This document shows positions 54,018 through 63,358 of a DNA stretch of 64,000 nucleotides, in pieces. Under the pieces are notes generated by a model that saw only the letters and a program-made list of their open reading frames with translations, did not search any database and was not told where the DNA came from. Positions within the stretch are counted from its first letter, which is position 1, and every line of letters begins with the position of its first letter. Origin of the DNA: Myxococcaceae bacterium (lineage in GTDB: Bacteria; Myxococcota; Myxococcia; Myxococcales; Myxococcaceae). The translations under genes and the position numbers were made by a program. The DNA lies in the NCBI GenBank assembly GCA_016793095.1, contig JAEUJQ010000061.1:62001-126000 (forward strand), read 5' to 3'.

Positions 54018-54791
54018 GGCGTCCTCTCTCGTGGGCCAGTACCCGGCCATGGACTGGGCCGCGCGCCACCGTGCGCTGTGAGGCGCCCTCTCTCGTGGAC
54101 CAGGACCTGCCATGGCCCGGGCCGCTCCGCACCGTGGGCTGTGAGGCGTCCTCTCTCGTGGGCCAGTACCCGGCCATGGACTGGGCCGCGCGCCACCGTG
54201 CGCTGTGAGGCGCCCTCTCTCGTGGACCAGGACCGGCCGTGGCCCGGGCCGTGCGGCACCGTAGCTGTGAGTCGTCGCTCGTGGGCCGTGGCCCGGGCCC
54301 CGCGGCACCGTGGCTGTGAGACGTCCTCTCTCGTCCAGTGACCTCCCGTGGCCCGGGCCGCGCGGCACCGTGGGCTGTGAGACGTCCTCCTTGTGGGCCA
54401 GTGACCGGCCGTGGCGCGGGCCGCGCGGCACCGTGGCTGTGAGACGTCCTCTCTCGTCCAGTGACCGCCCGTGGCCCGGGCGCGCGGCACCGTGGCTGTG
54501 AGCCATCCTCCTTGTGGGACCGGCCGTGGCGCGGGCCGCGCGGCACCGTGGCTGTGAGACGTCCTCTCTCGTCCAGGGACCGGCGGTGGCCCGGGCCGCG
54601 CGGCACCGTGGCTGTGAGACGTCCTTCGTGGGCCAGTGACCGGCCGTGGCGCGGGCCGCGCGGCACCGTGGCTGTGAGACGTCCTCTCTCGTCCGGTGAC
54701 CGGCCGTGGCCCGGGCCGCGCGGCACCGTGGCTGGGAGGCGAGTCGTCTTTCGTCGGCCAGCGACCGGGCGCGGCTCGGGCCGGCACGGCG
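54009..54791. repeat. GC-rich minisatellite, about 13 units of 49-64 bp
   Basis: Tandem units each begin GCTGTGAG and are spaced at 54011, 54075, 54138, 54202, 54264, 54313, 54374, 54436, 54495, 54551, 54611, 54671 and 54731. Units 1 and 3 (64 bp) are identical and units 2 and 4 are nearly so, giving a 127-bp higher-order repeat; units 6-12 alternate between a CTCTCTCGTCCAG form and a CGTGGGCCAG form. Units include the self-complementary 10-mers GGCCCGGGCC and GCCGCGCGGC. No coding potential on the plus strand. Unit 1 overlaps the end of the preceding gene. The 78 bp after the array, before 54870, hold nothing else. Confidence 0.95.
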
Positions 54792-54869
54792 CCCTGGCCG
54801 ACATGAAGCACCGGAGTCGAACGAGTCCGCCGAGGGTGGTCGGCGCGCGGCCGTGGTAGACGTCTCGAC

Positions 54870-55466
54870 GTGCGGAAGCTCCTCATCGCCGTGATCCTGC
54901 TGCTCGCGCTGGCCTTCTTCGCCCGCAACTCGCCTCACTACTCCGTGCTCCGCCTGCAGCAGGGCCTCGAGCAGGGCGACCTGAACGTCGTGATGCGGTA
55001 CGCCGATCTCGGCCGGTTCGCCGAGTTGCCGGTCGAGCTGTCGGTGGCGATGGCTGCCGCCGGCATGAAGGAAGCGGCCGGCGGCCTGGGCGAGGCCCTC
55101 GCGAACGCCTTCGGCACCGCCATCGGCGCCGCGGTGAAGCAGGTCGGCGGGCAGGTCGCGACCCAGGAGCTGCGCAGCCGCATCGAGAAGCGCGACCTGA
55201 TCCGGTTGCTCGGTGGGTTCCGGCCGAACGAGGGGCTGAGCTGGTACGGCGGCATCGAGTCAATCGGCGGCGACGCGGCGATCCTCACCGTCGTCGGCAC
55301 GTGCGACTCCCGCGAGTCGAAGGGCGAGCGCATCGGGTCGCGTCTGGGCATCGAGCTCATCAAGGTGCGCGGCGCGCTGCTCGGGCTTCCGTACGACTGG
55401 CGCGCCAACGGCGTCGAGGCGAACTCGCTCAGGGGCCTCGTGAGGGACTGCGTGCTCAAGTTCTGA
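54870..55466 (+). CDS. Membrane-anchored DUF2939-like protein
   Basis: The 198-residue protein starts at GTG 54870. An N-terminal helix (LLIAVILLLALAFFARNSP) precedes a soluble domain with SVLRLQQGLEQGDLNVVMRYADLGRF, recalling DUF2939 proteins, where alternating short-helix repeats describe a charged patch. A single cysteine pair lies near residues 143 and 195. Function unknown. It is the first gene behind the minisatellite. Confidence 0.65.
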   Translation: MRKLLIAVILLLALAFFARNSPHYSVLRLQQGLEQGDLNVVMRYADLGRFAELPVELSVAMAAAGMKEAAGGLGEALANAFGTAIGAAVKQVGGQVATQELRSRIEKRDLIRLLGGFRPNEGLSWYGGIESIGGDAAILTVVGTCDSRESKGERIGSRLGIELIKVRGALLGLPYDWRANGVEANSLRGLVRDCVLKF

Positions 55467-55497
55467 GCTGTGTGGGCGTCGGTTGGCGCACTCCAGT

Positions 55498-56349
55498 ATG
55501 CTCTTCAGAATGCGTCTGGCGCTCACCGTCGCGGTGGTGCTGTGCGGGTGTCCTCCCCCGGATTTGCCGGCGCAGTTGTCCCTGCGCCCCATGCCTCCGG
55601 TGATCGACGGCGTAGGGCAGACGAGCACGATCATCATCGAGGCGCGGCTCGAGTCGGGTGCGCCCGGAAGTGGAGTGGTGAGCTTCGCCTCGCCGGCGCA
55701 CGGCGCGATCGATCCAGCGAGCGTGACGCTCGACCCGGCCGGCGCTGGCACTGCGCTCTTCAGCTGCGTGGGCGGCGCTGATCCCGGGTGCTTCGGAAGA
55801 CGCACGATCAGGGCGACCTGGAGCGGGCTCACCCGTGACACGACCGTTCAGGTTGGCGTGGTCGATGGCGGGCTGATCGACGGGGGCACCGGGGCGATGC
55901 TGGACGGCGGCTGCAGGCGAGCGCTCAGATCGTTCGGCGCGCGACAGGAATGCCCTCTCGAAGACGGAGGCGTCTGCGTCACCGACCACTTCTATGACGG
56001 CGGCAGCACGAGCCCCAGCTGCGAGGGGCGTGAGGGCGACCCGTGCTTCAGCGACCTGGCATGCCGCGCGAGCCGCTGCCATTGGGACGGCCGTGACGAC
56101 CGCTGCGCGTGCACCCGGCTGACAGCCTGCGGCGACGGCGGTCTTTGCATCGACCTTGGCGCGAACGAGCTCATCTGCTCGACACGAACGCCCGGGGGTC
56201 GCTGCTCGGACAACAGCCACTGTGCAGGCGGGACCTGTGTCCTCGTGCCCTTCGGCAGCCGGGTCTGCACGCAGGGGCGTCTGGGGCAGCCCTGCGCTAT
56301 TCAAGCCGACTGCGTCGAGGGCACGTGCGTTCAGGGCGCCTGCCGCTGA
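55498..56349 (+). CDS. Lipoprotein with Cys-rich repeats
   Basis: The 283-residue protein starts at ATG 55498 (or 55510), with a lipobox (VVLCGC). An Ig-like beta segment (about 20-120) is followed by repeated motifs of the form GDPCFSDLACRASRC and GRCSDNSHCAGGTC, then GQPCAIQADCVEGTC. Such cysteine-spaced repeats are common in Myxococcota surface proteins and are probably disulphide-bonded. No enzyme motif. It follows the DUF2939-like gene by 31 nt. Function unknown. Confidence 0.72.
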   Translation: MLFRMRLALTVAVVLCGCPPPDLPAQLSLRPMPPVIDGVGQTSTIIIEARLESGAPGSGVVSFASPAHGAIDPASVTLDPAGAGTALFSCVGGADPGCFGRRTIRATWSGLTRDTTVQVGVVDGGLIDGGTGAMLDGGCRRALRSFGARQECPLEDGGVCVTDHFYDGGSTSPSCEGREGDPCFSDLACRASRCHWDGRDDRCACTRLTACGDGGLCIDLGANELICSTRTPGGRCSDNSHCAGGTCVLVPFGSRVCTQGRLGQPCAIQADCVEGTCVQGACR

Positions 56350-56365
56350 CGTGCGCGGCGGAGCC

Positions 56366-57229
56366 TCATGCTGACTTCGATGCGCGCATGAGGCCTCGAA
56401 TGAGCCGGCCCACGCCGACGCCGATGAAGCCCGTCGCGATGAGGTACCGCCCACCGCCCGAGGACGAGGCGGCGGCGTAGGACATCACCGTCACCCCGAT
56501 GCCGACCGCGAGCAGGACGCTGCCGATGGCGAAGTCGGCGCCGGGGCTCGCACGTTCGCCCTCGACCGGGGCCGCGACGACTGCCGGCGCGGCAGAGCCG
56601 TCGGCGAGGACGGAGCCGTCAGCGATGGCCCCCCTCGCCCCCAGCGTCACCGCGAGAGTCGTCCCCATCGTCAGCAGCCCCACCGCGCCCAGGACCCACG
56701 GGTACAGGGGGCTCCCGAGGAAGCCAGTGCCGCCCACGAAGGGGAGCGCGAGGAAGAACAGGCTCCTCACCACGACGAGGCTGCCACCGATCAGCGCGAC
56801 GATCAGCGCCCACGGTCGCCGTGGGCCGCAGAGTGAGACGAAGAACCACAGGAAGACGACCCGCTCCGCGAGGCCAACGACGCTCGACGGCACCGACAAC
56901 GCCGACCACCACCGGAACTCGCCCGCCGCGAAGATCCTGCTCAGCGTGAAGCCCAGCGAGAACAGCTCGCTCACGGCAATCAGCGCGACCAGCGCCCACG
57001 CGAAGCCCGGCCGATCGCTCGCCGTCCCGATCATGATGACGCCGACGCCGAGGAGCACCGAGAGCCCCAGCCACAGCAGGGTCATGAGGCCTTCGACGGA
57101 CTCTGGCCTCGCGTCACCGAGCAGCCGGAAGACGACGCTGTTCAGCCCCCAGAGGACGGCCGCGATGGAGGCCCAGGCGACGACGAGCGTGGCGCCACGC
57201 AGGGCTGCCGACTGGTTGGTGATCCTCAC
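56366..57229 (-). CDS. Polytopic membrane protein of unknown function
   Basis: The 287-residue protein starts at GTG 57229 and has about seven membrane helices (for example TLVVAWASIAAVLWGLNSVV, LLWLGLSVLLGVGVIMIG, AWALVALIAVSELFSLGF, ALIVALIGGSLVVVRSLFFL). A soluble loop of about 35 residues precedes the last helices. No transporter or enzyme signature. It lies 39 nt behind the hemerythrin gene on the same strand and may be read with it. Not recognised. Confidence 0.7.
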   Translation of the reverse strand: MRITNQSAALRGATLVVAWASIAAVLWGLNSVVFRLLGDARPESVEGLMTLLWLGLSVLLGVGVIMIGTASDRPGFAWALVALIAVSELFSLGFTLSRIFAAGEFRWWSALSVPSSVVGLAERVVFLWFFVSLCGPRRPWALIVALIGGSLVVVRSLFFLALPFVGGTGFLGSPLYPWVLGAVGLLTMGTTLAVTLGARGAIADGSVLADGSAAPAVVAAPVEGERASPGADFAIGSVLLAVGIGVTVMSYAAASSSGGGRYLIATGFIGVGVGRLIRGLMRASKSA

Positions 57230-57268
57230 GCGCAGATGACCCCACGACGCAGGCCGGCGCGCAAGCGA

Positions 57269-57724
57269 TCACTCGCTCGAGTCGACGTGCACCGCGATGA
57301 TGTCGTCGCGCAGCACGTCCGGCGACAGGCAGGTCTTCTCTTCGTCAGCCATGTCGGCGAGCAGCGCCGCCTCGAACAGGCGCACCTCCTTCGCCCACTT
57401 CGCCGGGTCGGTGATGGCGTCCAGCGCCGCCAGGCGGGAGACCTCTTTGCGTTGAGCCGCGTGCTCTTCGTCCATCGAGTCGACGCGGGCCTTGCCCCAC
57501 GCGTCGATCGTCGCCAGCACCGGCCGCAGGATCCGCTCCTCGTGCTCGATGTGCCGCACGAAGGTGTCGAGCAGCTGCGTGAACTGCTGGTGGGCGTCCT
57601 TGAGCGCCGCGACGTCGCCCTTCGCCACCCGATCGAGCAGCGCCTCGATCGATCGCAGGCCGATCCGCAGGCCCTCGTGTTCCACGAGGACGATGCGCCG
57701 GATCTTCGAGTTGTCGAGGGTCAT
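57269..57724 (-). CDS. Hemerythrin-like HHE-domain protein
   Basis: The 151-residue protein starts at ATG 57724 with GGAGG upstream. The HHE pattern is visible as VEHEGLRIGLR, FVRHIEHEERILRPVL (HxxHE) and MDEEHAAQRKE, giving the His/Glu ligands of a di-iron oxygen-binding site; the final ligand region AALLADMADEEKTC has no histidine, so the site may be incomplete. It starts 10 nt after the nuoN stop, so it is likely part of the nuo transcript. A role in oxygen binding or sensing is possible. Confidence 0.82.
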   Translation of the reverse strand: MTLDNSKIRRIVLVEHEGLRIGLRSIEALLDRVAKGDVAALKDAHQQFTQLLDTFVRHIEHEERILRPVLATIDAWGKARVDSMDEEHAAQRKEVSRLAALDAITDPAKWAKEVRLFEAALLADMADEEKTCLSPDVLRDDIIAVHVDSSE

Positions 57725-57734
57725 GGCCGCCTCC

Positions 57735-59171
57735 TCAGCGTTTCTGCAGGAATGAACTCGCCGCCTTGTTCGCCTCGTCTACCAGCGGACGCGGCCACAG
57801 GCCCAGCCCCACGACGGCGGCGAGGCACACCGCGATGGACACTTTGAGCCCCATGGGCGCGCGCACCGGCTCCGCGGTGTGGCCCTCGGCCATGAACGTC
57901 GAGCGCGCGACCGTGAGATAGTAGAAGAGCCCCAACACCGCGACGACGACGCCCAGGACCACGAGGCCCGACAGGCCCGCGCGCCACGCAGCGACGAAGA
58001 CGAACAGCTTGGCCCAGAAGCCCAGCACGAAGGGGATGCCCGCCAGCGAGAGCAGGAACACCAGCAGCGACGCACCCAGCCACGGGGTGCGTCGCGACAG
58101 CCCCGCCAGCTTCACCGTCTCGTGCCCTCCGCTGGCCTGCGCGGCCGCGTGCACGACGAGGAAGGCGCCGAGGTTGGTGAAGACGTAGGTGGCGATGAAG
58201 AAGAGCGCCATCGCGACCCCCTCCTGCGAGCCCGCGCCCAGGGCGATCAGCACGTAGCCGATCTGCGCGACCCCGGAGAAGCCGAGCAGCCGTCGCACGT
58301 CCGTCTGCGGCAACGCGAACAGGTTGCCCACCAGCATGCTGGCGGCCGCGATCACCGCGATCGCCGTCGCCCAGAGCCCCTGGTGCGCGCTCCACCCCGT
58401 GAGCGTCACCACGCTCAGCGCCGCGAGGCCGCCGGCCTTGGGCGCGACCGAGAGGAAGGCCACGAAGGGGGTCGGCGCGCCCTGGTACGTGTCGGGCACC
58501 CACATGTGGAAGGGCACCGCGCCCAGCTTGAAGCCGAGCCCGGCGATCACCATCAGCATGCCCACGAAGGTGAGCTGGGTGGGCTGTGCGGGCAGCGCCG
58601 AGATCGCCGTCGAGCCCGTCTCGCCGATGACGAGGCCGAGCCCGAAGATGGTGAAGGCCGAGCTCGCGGCGCCGGTGACGAAGAGCTTGAGGCCCGCCTC
58701 GGGGCCCAGCTTCTCGTCCTGCGGCTGCCCGTCGGTCTTCGCCCAGGCCGCCAGCACGTAGAGCGGAATGCCCATCAGCTCGAACGCGACCAGCAGCAGC
58801 ACCCAGTCCCGCGCGCCCGGCACCACCATCATGCCCGTGAGGCTGAAGAGCGTGAGCGCGTAGTACTCGGCCTGGCGGCGGGGCGTGCGCTCGGCCAGCC
58901 AGTCGATGCTGCCCAGCACCGCGAGCATGCCGGCGATGAGGAAGACCCGCTTGAAGAAGAGCACCCAGTCGCCCGAGACGTAGACGCCATGGGGCACCGT
59001 GCCCGAGACGTCCACCACGAAGCTGGCGCCCAGCACGGCGGCGAGCAGCCCCGCGGTCAGCCAGCCCAGCGCGCGACCCGACACCGTGCCGATCGCGTCG
59101 AGGATCAGCACCACCGCGGCCCCGGCGGCGACCGCGAGATCGAGCGTCAGCACCTGCAGCCAGGTATTCAT
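57735..59171 (-). CDS. nuoN: NADH-quinone oxidoreductase subunit N
   Basis: The 478-residue protein is read from ATG 59171. It is an antiporter-like membrane subunit with about 14 helices; conserved LMGIPLYVLAAW, GFKLGAVPFHMWVPDTYQGA and LGFSGVAQIGYVLIAL are seen. It forms part of the proton-pumping arm of complex I. The start overlaps the nuoM stop by four bases. Confidence 0.95.
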   Translation of the reverse strand: MNTWLQVLTLDLAVAAGAAVVLILDAIGTVSGRALGWLTAGLLAAVLGASFVVDVSGTVPHGVYVSGDWVLFFKRVFLIAGMLAVLGSIDWLAERTPRRQAEYYALTLFSLTGMMVVPGARDWVLLLVAFELMGIPLYVLAAWAKTDGQPQDEKLGPEAGLKLFVTGAASSAFTIFGLGLVIGETGSTAISALPAQPTQLTFVGMLMVIAGLGFKLGAVPFHMWVPDTYQGAPTPFVAFLSVAPKAGGLAALSVVTLTGWSAHQGLWATAIAVIAAASMLVGNLFALPQTDVRRLLGFSGVAQIGYVLIALGAGSQEGVAMALFFIATYVFTNLGAFLVVHAAAQASGGHETVKLAGLSRRTPWLGASLLVFLLSLAGIPFVLGFWAKLFVFVAAWRAGLSGLVVLGVVVAVLGLFYYLTVARSTFMAEGHTAEPVRAPMGLKVSIAVCLAAVVGLGLWPRPLVDEANKAASSFLQKR

Positions 59172-60718
59172 GGCGTCACCACCTGGGCGAGCGCGACGAG
59201 CGGGAGGCGTCCCAGGTAGCCCTGGCTCGCGACGTCGATGAAGTCGAGCAGGAGCCGCGGCCAGAAGCCGAAGACGACGAGGAGCGAGCCGAGCACGAGG
59301 GGCGCCGCCCACTCCGTGCGACGTACGTCCTCGAGGTGGCTGTACTCACCCGCCGGCGCCGGCCCCCAGAAGATCGCCTTGCACGCGCGGAGCACGTAGA
59401 CGGCGGTGACGAACGCGCCCAGCACGCCAGGCACTGCCCACCAGGCGTTCGCGCCCTTCGCCGCGCCGGCGAACACCATGAACTCGGCGATGAAGCCCGC
59501 CGTGCCGGGCAGGCCCAGCGACGAGAGGCAGGCCAGCGTGAAGAAGCCGGCCACCACGGGCATCACGTGGGCGAAGCCGCCCATCTTCGCGATCGCCCGC
59601 GTATGCGCCCGCTCATAGACGAGGCCGACGAGGGCGAAGAAGAGGCCCGTCATGATGCCGTGGGCGACCATCTGGTAGACGGCGCCGTTCCACCCGGCGG
59701 CGTTCAGGGTGGCGATGCCTAGCATCACCACGCCCATGTGGCTCACCGACGAGTAGGCGACGATGTACTTGAGGTCCTTCTGGCTCGCCGCGCAGAGCGC
59801 GCCGTAGAGCACGTTCACCACCGCCACGCCGCCGACGATCGGCGCCCACCAGGCCGCCGCGTCCGGCACCAGCACCATGCCGATGCGCAGCACTCCGAAG
59901 GCGCCCAGCTTCATCAGCACGCCTGCGTGAAGCATCGACACGGCCGTCGGCGCCGAGGCGTGGCCGTCGGGTGACCAGGTGTGGAAGGGGAAGACGCCGG
60001 CCAGCGTGCCGAAGCCGAGCCACACGAGCGGGAAGACGACGTGCTGCACCCCGATGGGGAACTTCGTCGCCTCGAGCACCTGCAGATCGAACGTGCGCGC
60101 GCCCGAGTTGCCCCACAAGAGGAACATCGCCACGAGGATGGCGGCGGAGCCGACGAGGAGCATCAACGTCAGCTTCATCGCGGCGTACTCCTTGCTGCCG
60201 ACCGCGAACCGCCTCCACGCGAACTTGAACGGGCCCGACGCGGGCACCTCGTGCGATGAGCCCCAGATGCCGATGAGCAGGTACATCGGCAGCACGGCGA
60301 TCTCGTAGAAGAGGAAGAAGACGAAGAGATCCTGCGAGACGAAGACGCCGAACACCCCGGCGACGAGGACCAGCAGCAGCAGGAAGAACTCCTTGTCGCG
60401 CCGCTCGACCGACCAGCTCGCGAGCACGCCGGTGACGATGATGACGCCCGTGAGGAGGAGCAGCGCCACGCCCCACCCGTCCACGGCCAGCTTCAGGTGA
60501 ATGCCCAGCGACGGCACCAGCGGCACGGTCTCGAGCAGCTGGAGGCCGCCGGTCGCGCGATCGTACTGCAGCGCGATCTGAATCGAGGCGCCCAGGGACA
60601 CGAGCGCGCCCAGCAGCGACACCACGCGAATGGCGAGCCGCTGCGTCGACGGAACCACGAGCAGCACGGCGCCCGCGATGGCTGGCGCGGCGACGATGGT
60701 CGCGAGCAGGTGGTTCAT
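59168..60718 (-). CDS. nuoM: NADH-quinone oxidoreductase subunit M
   Basis: The 516-residue antiporter-like subunit has about 14 helices and the motifs YEIAVLPMYLLIGIWG, FHTWSPDGHASAPTA and YSSVSHMGVVML. Length and order are normal. It belongs to the membrane arm of complex I. It overlaps nuoL and nuoN by four bases each. Confidence 0.96.
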   Translation of the reverse strand: MNHLLATIVAAPAIAGAVLLVVPSTQRLAIRVVSLLGALVSLGASIQIALQYDRATGGLQLLETVPLVPSLGIHLKLAVDGWGVALLLLTGVIIVTGVLASWSVERRDKEFFLLLLVLVAGVFGVFVSQDLFVFFLFYEIAVLPMYLLIGIWGSSHEVPASGPFKFAWRRFAVGSKEYAAMKLTLMLLVGSAAILVAMFLLWGNSGARTFDLQVLEATKFPIGVQHVVFPLVWLGFGTLAGVFPFHTWSPDGHASAPTAVSMLHAGVLMKLGAFGVLRIGMVLVPDAAAWWAPIVGGVAVVNVLYGALCAASQKDLKYIVAYSSVSHMGVVMLGIATLNAAGWNGAVYQMVAHGIMTGLFFALVGLVYERAHTRAIAKMGGFAHVMPVVAGFFTLACLSSLGLPGTAGFIAEFMVFAGAAKGANAWWAVPGVLGAFVTAVYVLRACKAIFWGPAPAGEYSHLEDVRRTEWAAPLVLGSLLVVFGFWPRLLLDFIDVASQGYLGRLPLVALAQVVTP

Positions 60719-62514
60719 CGCAGCACTCCGATCAGCACCAGCACGAGGACGCCCACCACCACCAGCATCGCGTAGTCACGGACGAGGCCCGTCTGGAGCT
60801 TCCGCGCCGACGCGCCGCCCTCGAGGGCCGCCCAGCCGGTGAAGTTCATCAGCCCGTCGATGAGGTAGCGGTCGATCCACCCGGCGAGCGAGCTGACGCC
60901 CAGCAGGCCGATGCGGTAGGCGCCCGCCCAGGTCTTGTCCACCAGCGAGAAGGCGTCGAGCTTCTCCAACGTCCCCACCAGTGGAGCCTGGCCGCCCTTC
61001 CCGAAGACCATGATGGCCGCGCCGATGCCGAGGAGCGCCATCGCGGAGGCGGCGATGGGCGTGAGGCCGAGGTGCAGGTGGTACTCGGCGCGCACCTGCG
61101 TGGCGAGCCACCCGCCGAGGAAGCCCGCGCCGAGCGACGGGAGCGCCAACGCGACCAGCGGGCCAGTCATCGCCAGGCCACCCTCGTGCGCGTGCGCCGC
61201 CTTCTCGGACTCGGCGCCCCAGAACGCCTTGATGACGACGCGCCCCATGTAGAACGCCGTGAGGAACGCCGAGCCCATCAGCATCGCCCACGGCACCCAG
61301 CTCGCCTTGCCTTCGAGCGCGCCGAGCACGAGATCCTTGCTGAAGAAGCCCGCGAAGCCCGGCACGCCCGCGAGCGACAGAGCGCCGATCACGAAGGCCG
61401 CCGTGGTGAGCGGCAGCTTCTTGCGCAGCCCGCCCATGTCGTCGAGCGAGTTGGAGTGCACCGCGTGAATGACGCTGCCGGCGGCGAGGAAGAGCAGCGC
61501 CTTGAAGAAGGCGTGGGTGCCGAGGTGGAAGAAGCCGGCGAACGCCTGCCCCGCGCCGAGCGCCGCCACCATGTAGCCGAGCTGGGAGCAGGTCGAGAAG
61601 GCGAGCACCTTCTTGATGTCCTTCTGGACGAGGGCGAGGCCGGCGGCGAAGACCGCGGTCGAGGCGCCGATCCACAACATCACCTCGCGCGTGGCGGGCG
61701 CCTGGGCGAAGAGCGGGTCGGCCCGCACCACGAGGAAGACGCCGGCCGCCACCATCGTGGCCGCGTGCAGGAGCGCGGACACCGGGGTGGGGCCCTCCAT
61801 CGCGTCGGGCAGCCAGATGTGCAGGGGGAACTGCGCCGACTTGCCCACCACCGCGAGGAAGAGCAGCGCGGTGACCCACGTCGCGATCGCCGTGCCGGGC
61901 ACCGCCGTCCACTCGAAGCCGCCAGTGTTGACGTAGAGCACCAGCAACCCGAAGAGGAAGCCCATGTCGGCGAGCTTCGTCATCCAGAACGCCTTCACCG
62001 CGGCCTGCGCTGCCGACGGCTTCGCGAAGTAGAAGCCGATCAACAGGTAGCTCGTCAGGCCGACCAGCTCCCAGCCCGCGAAGAGCTGGAGCAGGTTGGG
62101 CGACACCACCACCACGTTCATCGAGAACAGGAAGAGCGCGTGCAGGGTGAAGTAGCGGCCGAAGGCGCGCGGCGGCTCGTCGTGCATGTACGCCACCGAG
62201 AACAGCTGCACGCACAAAGCGACGAGGCAGACGATCACGAGCATGGGCACCGAGACGCCGTCGAGCTGCACGCCCAGCTCAGCCATGGCGCGGCCACGCT
62301 CTTCGATCCAGGGGATCGTGGTGCGGACGTCCGGCGCGCCGCCCAGCCGATCGATCACGAGCTTCACCGACGCGGCCAGGGCGATCACACTGCCAAGCAG
62401 CGTCACCCAGGCAGCGGGGGCGCCCCGGTGCCGCAGGGGAACGAGCGCCCACAGCAGCAGCGCCGCCGCGAGAGGGGCGAACGTCGCGATCAGGCCAAGG
62501 GTCACGGCGCTCAT
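60715..62514 (-). CDS. nuoL: NADH-quinone oxidoreductase subunit L
   Basis: The 599-residue subunit has the motifs GWELVGLTSYLLIGFYF, GKSAQFPLHIWLPDAMEGP, TPVSALLHAATMV and FSTCSQLGYMVAALG, and a C-terminal extension with a final membrane helix. Its length is normal for NuoL. It is the distal proton-translocating subunit of complex I. It overlaps nuoK and nuoM. Confidence 0.96.
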   Translation of the reverse strand: MSAVTLGLIATFAPLAAALLLWALVPLRHRGAPAAWVTLLGSVIALAASVKLVIDRLGGAPDVRTTIPWIEERGRAMAELGVQLDGVSVPMLVIVCLVALCVQLFSVAYMHDEPPRAFGRYFTLHALFLFSMNVVVVSPNLLQLFAGWELVGLTSYLLIGFYFAKPSAAQAAVKAFWMTKLADMGFLFGLLVLYVNTGGFEWTAVPGTAIATWVTALLFLAVVGKSAQFPLHIWLPDAMEGPTPVSALLHAATMVAAGVFLVVRADPLFAQAPATREVMLWIGASTAVFAAGLALVQKDIKKVLAFSTCSQLGYMVAALGAGQAFAGFFHLGTHAFFKALLFLAAGSVIHAVHSNSLDDMGGLRKKLPLTTAAFVIGALSLAGVPGFAGFFSKDLVLGALEGKASWVPWAMLMGSAFLTAFYMGRVVIKAFWGAESEKAAHAHEGGLAMTGPLVALALPSLGAGFLGGWLATQVRAEYHLHLGLTPIAASAMALLGIGAAIMVFGKGGQAPLVGTLEKLDAFSLVDKTWAGAYRIGLLGVSSLAGWIDRYLIDGLMNFTGWAALEGGASARKLQTGLVRDYAMLVVVGVLVLVLIGVLR

Positions 62515-62810
62515 TGACGGGCCTCGCTGGCGAGATCGAGCGCGGTGTCGCCGTGCCGCCGGTACAGCAGCATCACGAGGGCGAGCCCCACCGCCACCTC
62601 AGCGACGGTGATGGCCAGCGCGAAGAGGACGAAGACCTGCGCCGAAGGGCCGCCGCGGAAGTGGCCGTACGACGCGAAGACCATGTTGGCCGAGTTCGCC
62701 ATCAGCTCGATGGAGAGGAGCATCGCCACCGCCTGCTTGCGCGTGAGGAGCCCGTAGATGCCGACGCAGAGCACGGCCGCTGAGAGGATGAGGCAGGAAG
62801 CGAGCGTCAT
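62511..62810 (-). CDS. nuoK: NADH-quinone oxidoreductase subunit K
   Basis: The 99-residue subunit has three helices with the conserved glutamates of MLLSIELMANSANMVF and FALAITVAEVAVGLAL. Size and position identify NuoK of the membrane arm. It overlaps nuoJ and nuoL by four bases. Confidence 0.96.
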   Translation of the reverse strand: MTLASCLILSAAVLCVGIYGLLTRKQAVAMLLSIELMANSANMVFASYGHFRGGPSAQVFVLFALAITVAEVAVGLALVMLLYRRHGDTALDLASEARQ

Positions 62811-63358
62811 GGCTGGACCTCGGTGGCCTGCGGCACGACCGGCCCCTGGGGGCTCGTCTCGAGATCACGGCGGCGGGCGAGCACCACGGCGCCGACGATG
62901 GCCGCGAGCAACAAGAGCGAGAGCGCTTCGAAGGCGATCAGGTACTCGTTCAGCAGCACGCGCGCGAGATCAGCCGAGGACGCGACCGGAGCCGGTGAGG
63001 GGATGGTGGCCGCGCTCCTCCACATCACGACCGAGAGCATGACGAAGATCGCGGACGCGAAGATCAGCCCCCGCTCGGGCGCCACGGTGGCGGCTTCCGC
63101 CTCGAGGCTCTCGTGACGGCGCGTCACCATCACCCCGAAGATCATCAGCGTCACGATGCCGCCGACGTAGGTGAGCACCTGCACACCCGCGAGGAACGGA
63201 GCGTTGAGGCGCGCGTAGAACGCCGCCGTGCCGAGCAGCGTCAAGCCCAGCCACAACACCGCGTGGATCATGTTCTGCGCGCGCACCACGAAGAACGCGC
63301 TCACGACGACGATGAGCGAGATCAGCGTGAAGCCCGGGTCGAAGTCGGCCCAGGTCAT
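62807..63358 (-). CDS. nuoJ: NADH-quinone oxidoreductase subunit J
   Basis: The 183-residue subunit has five helices, with the conserved VQVLTYVGGIVTLMIFGVMV segment and a more variable C-terminus. It lies between nuoI and nuoK, overlapping each by four bases. It is part of the membrane arm of complex I. Confidence 0.95.
   Translation of the reverse strand: MTWADFDPGFTLISLIVVVSAFFVVRAQNMIHAVLWLGLTLLGTAAFYARLNAPFLAGVQVLTYVGGIVTLMIFGVMVTRRHESLEAEAATVAPERGLIFASAIFVMLSVVMWRSAATIPSPAPVASSADLARVLLNEYLIAFEALSLLLLAAIVGAVVLARRRDLETSPQGPVVPQATEVQP

Noticed and set aside
53436-54938. A 500-codon minus-strand frame and two similar ones across the minisatellite
   Set aside because: They owe their length to the high-GC repeat with unit lengths near multiples of three, lie antisense to a real gene at 53353-53793, and give arginine/proline-rich repeats with no recognisable domain.
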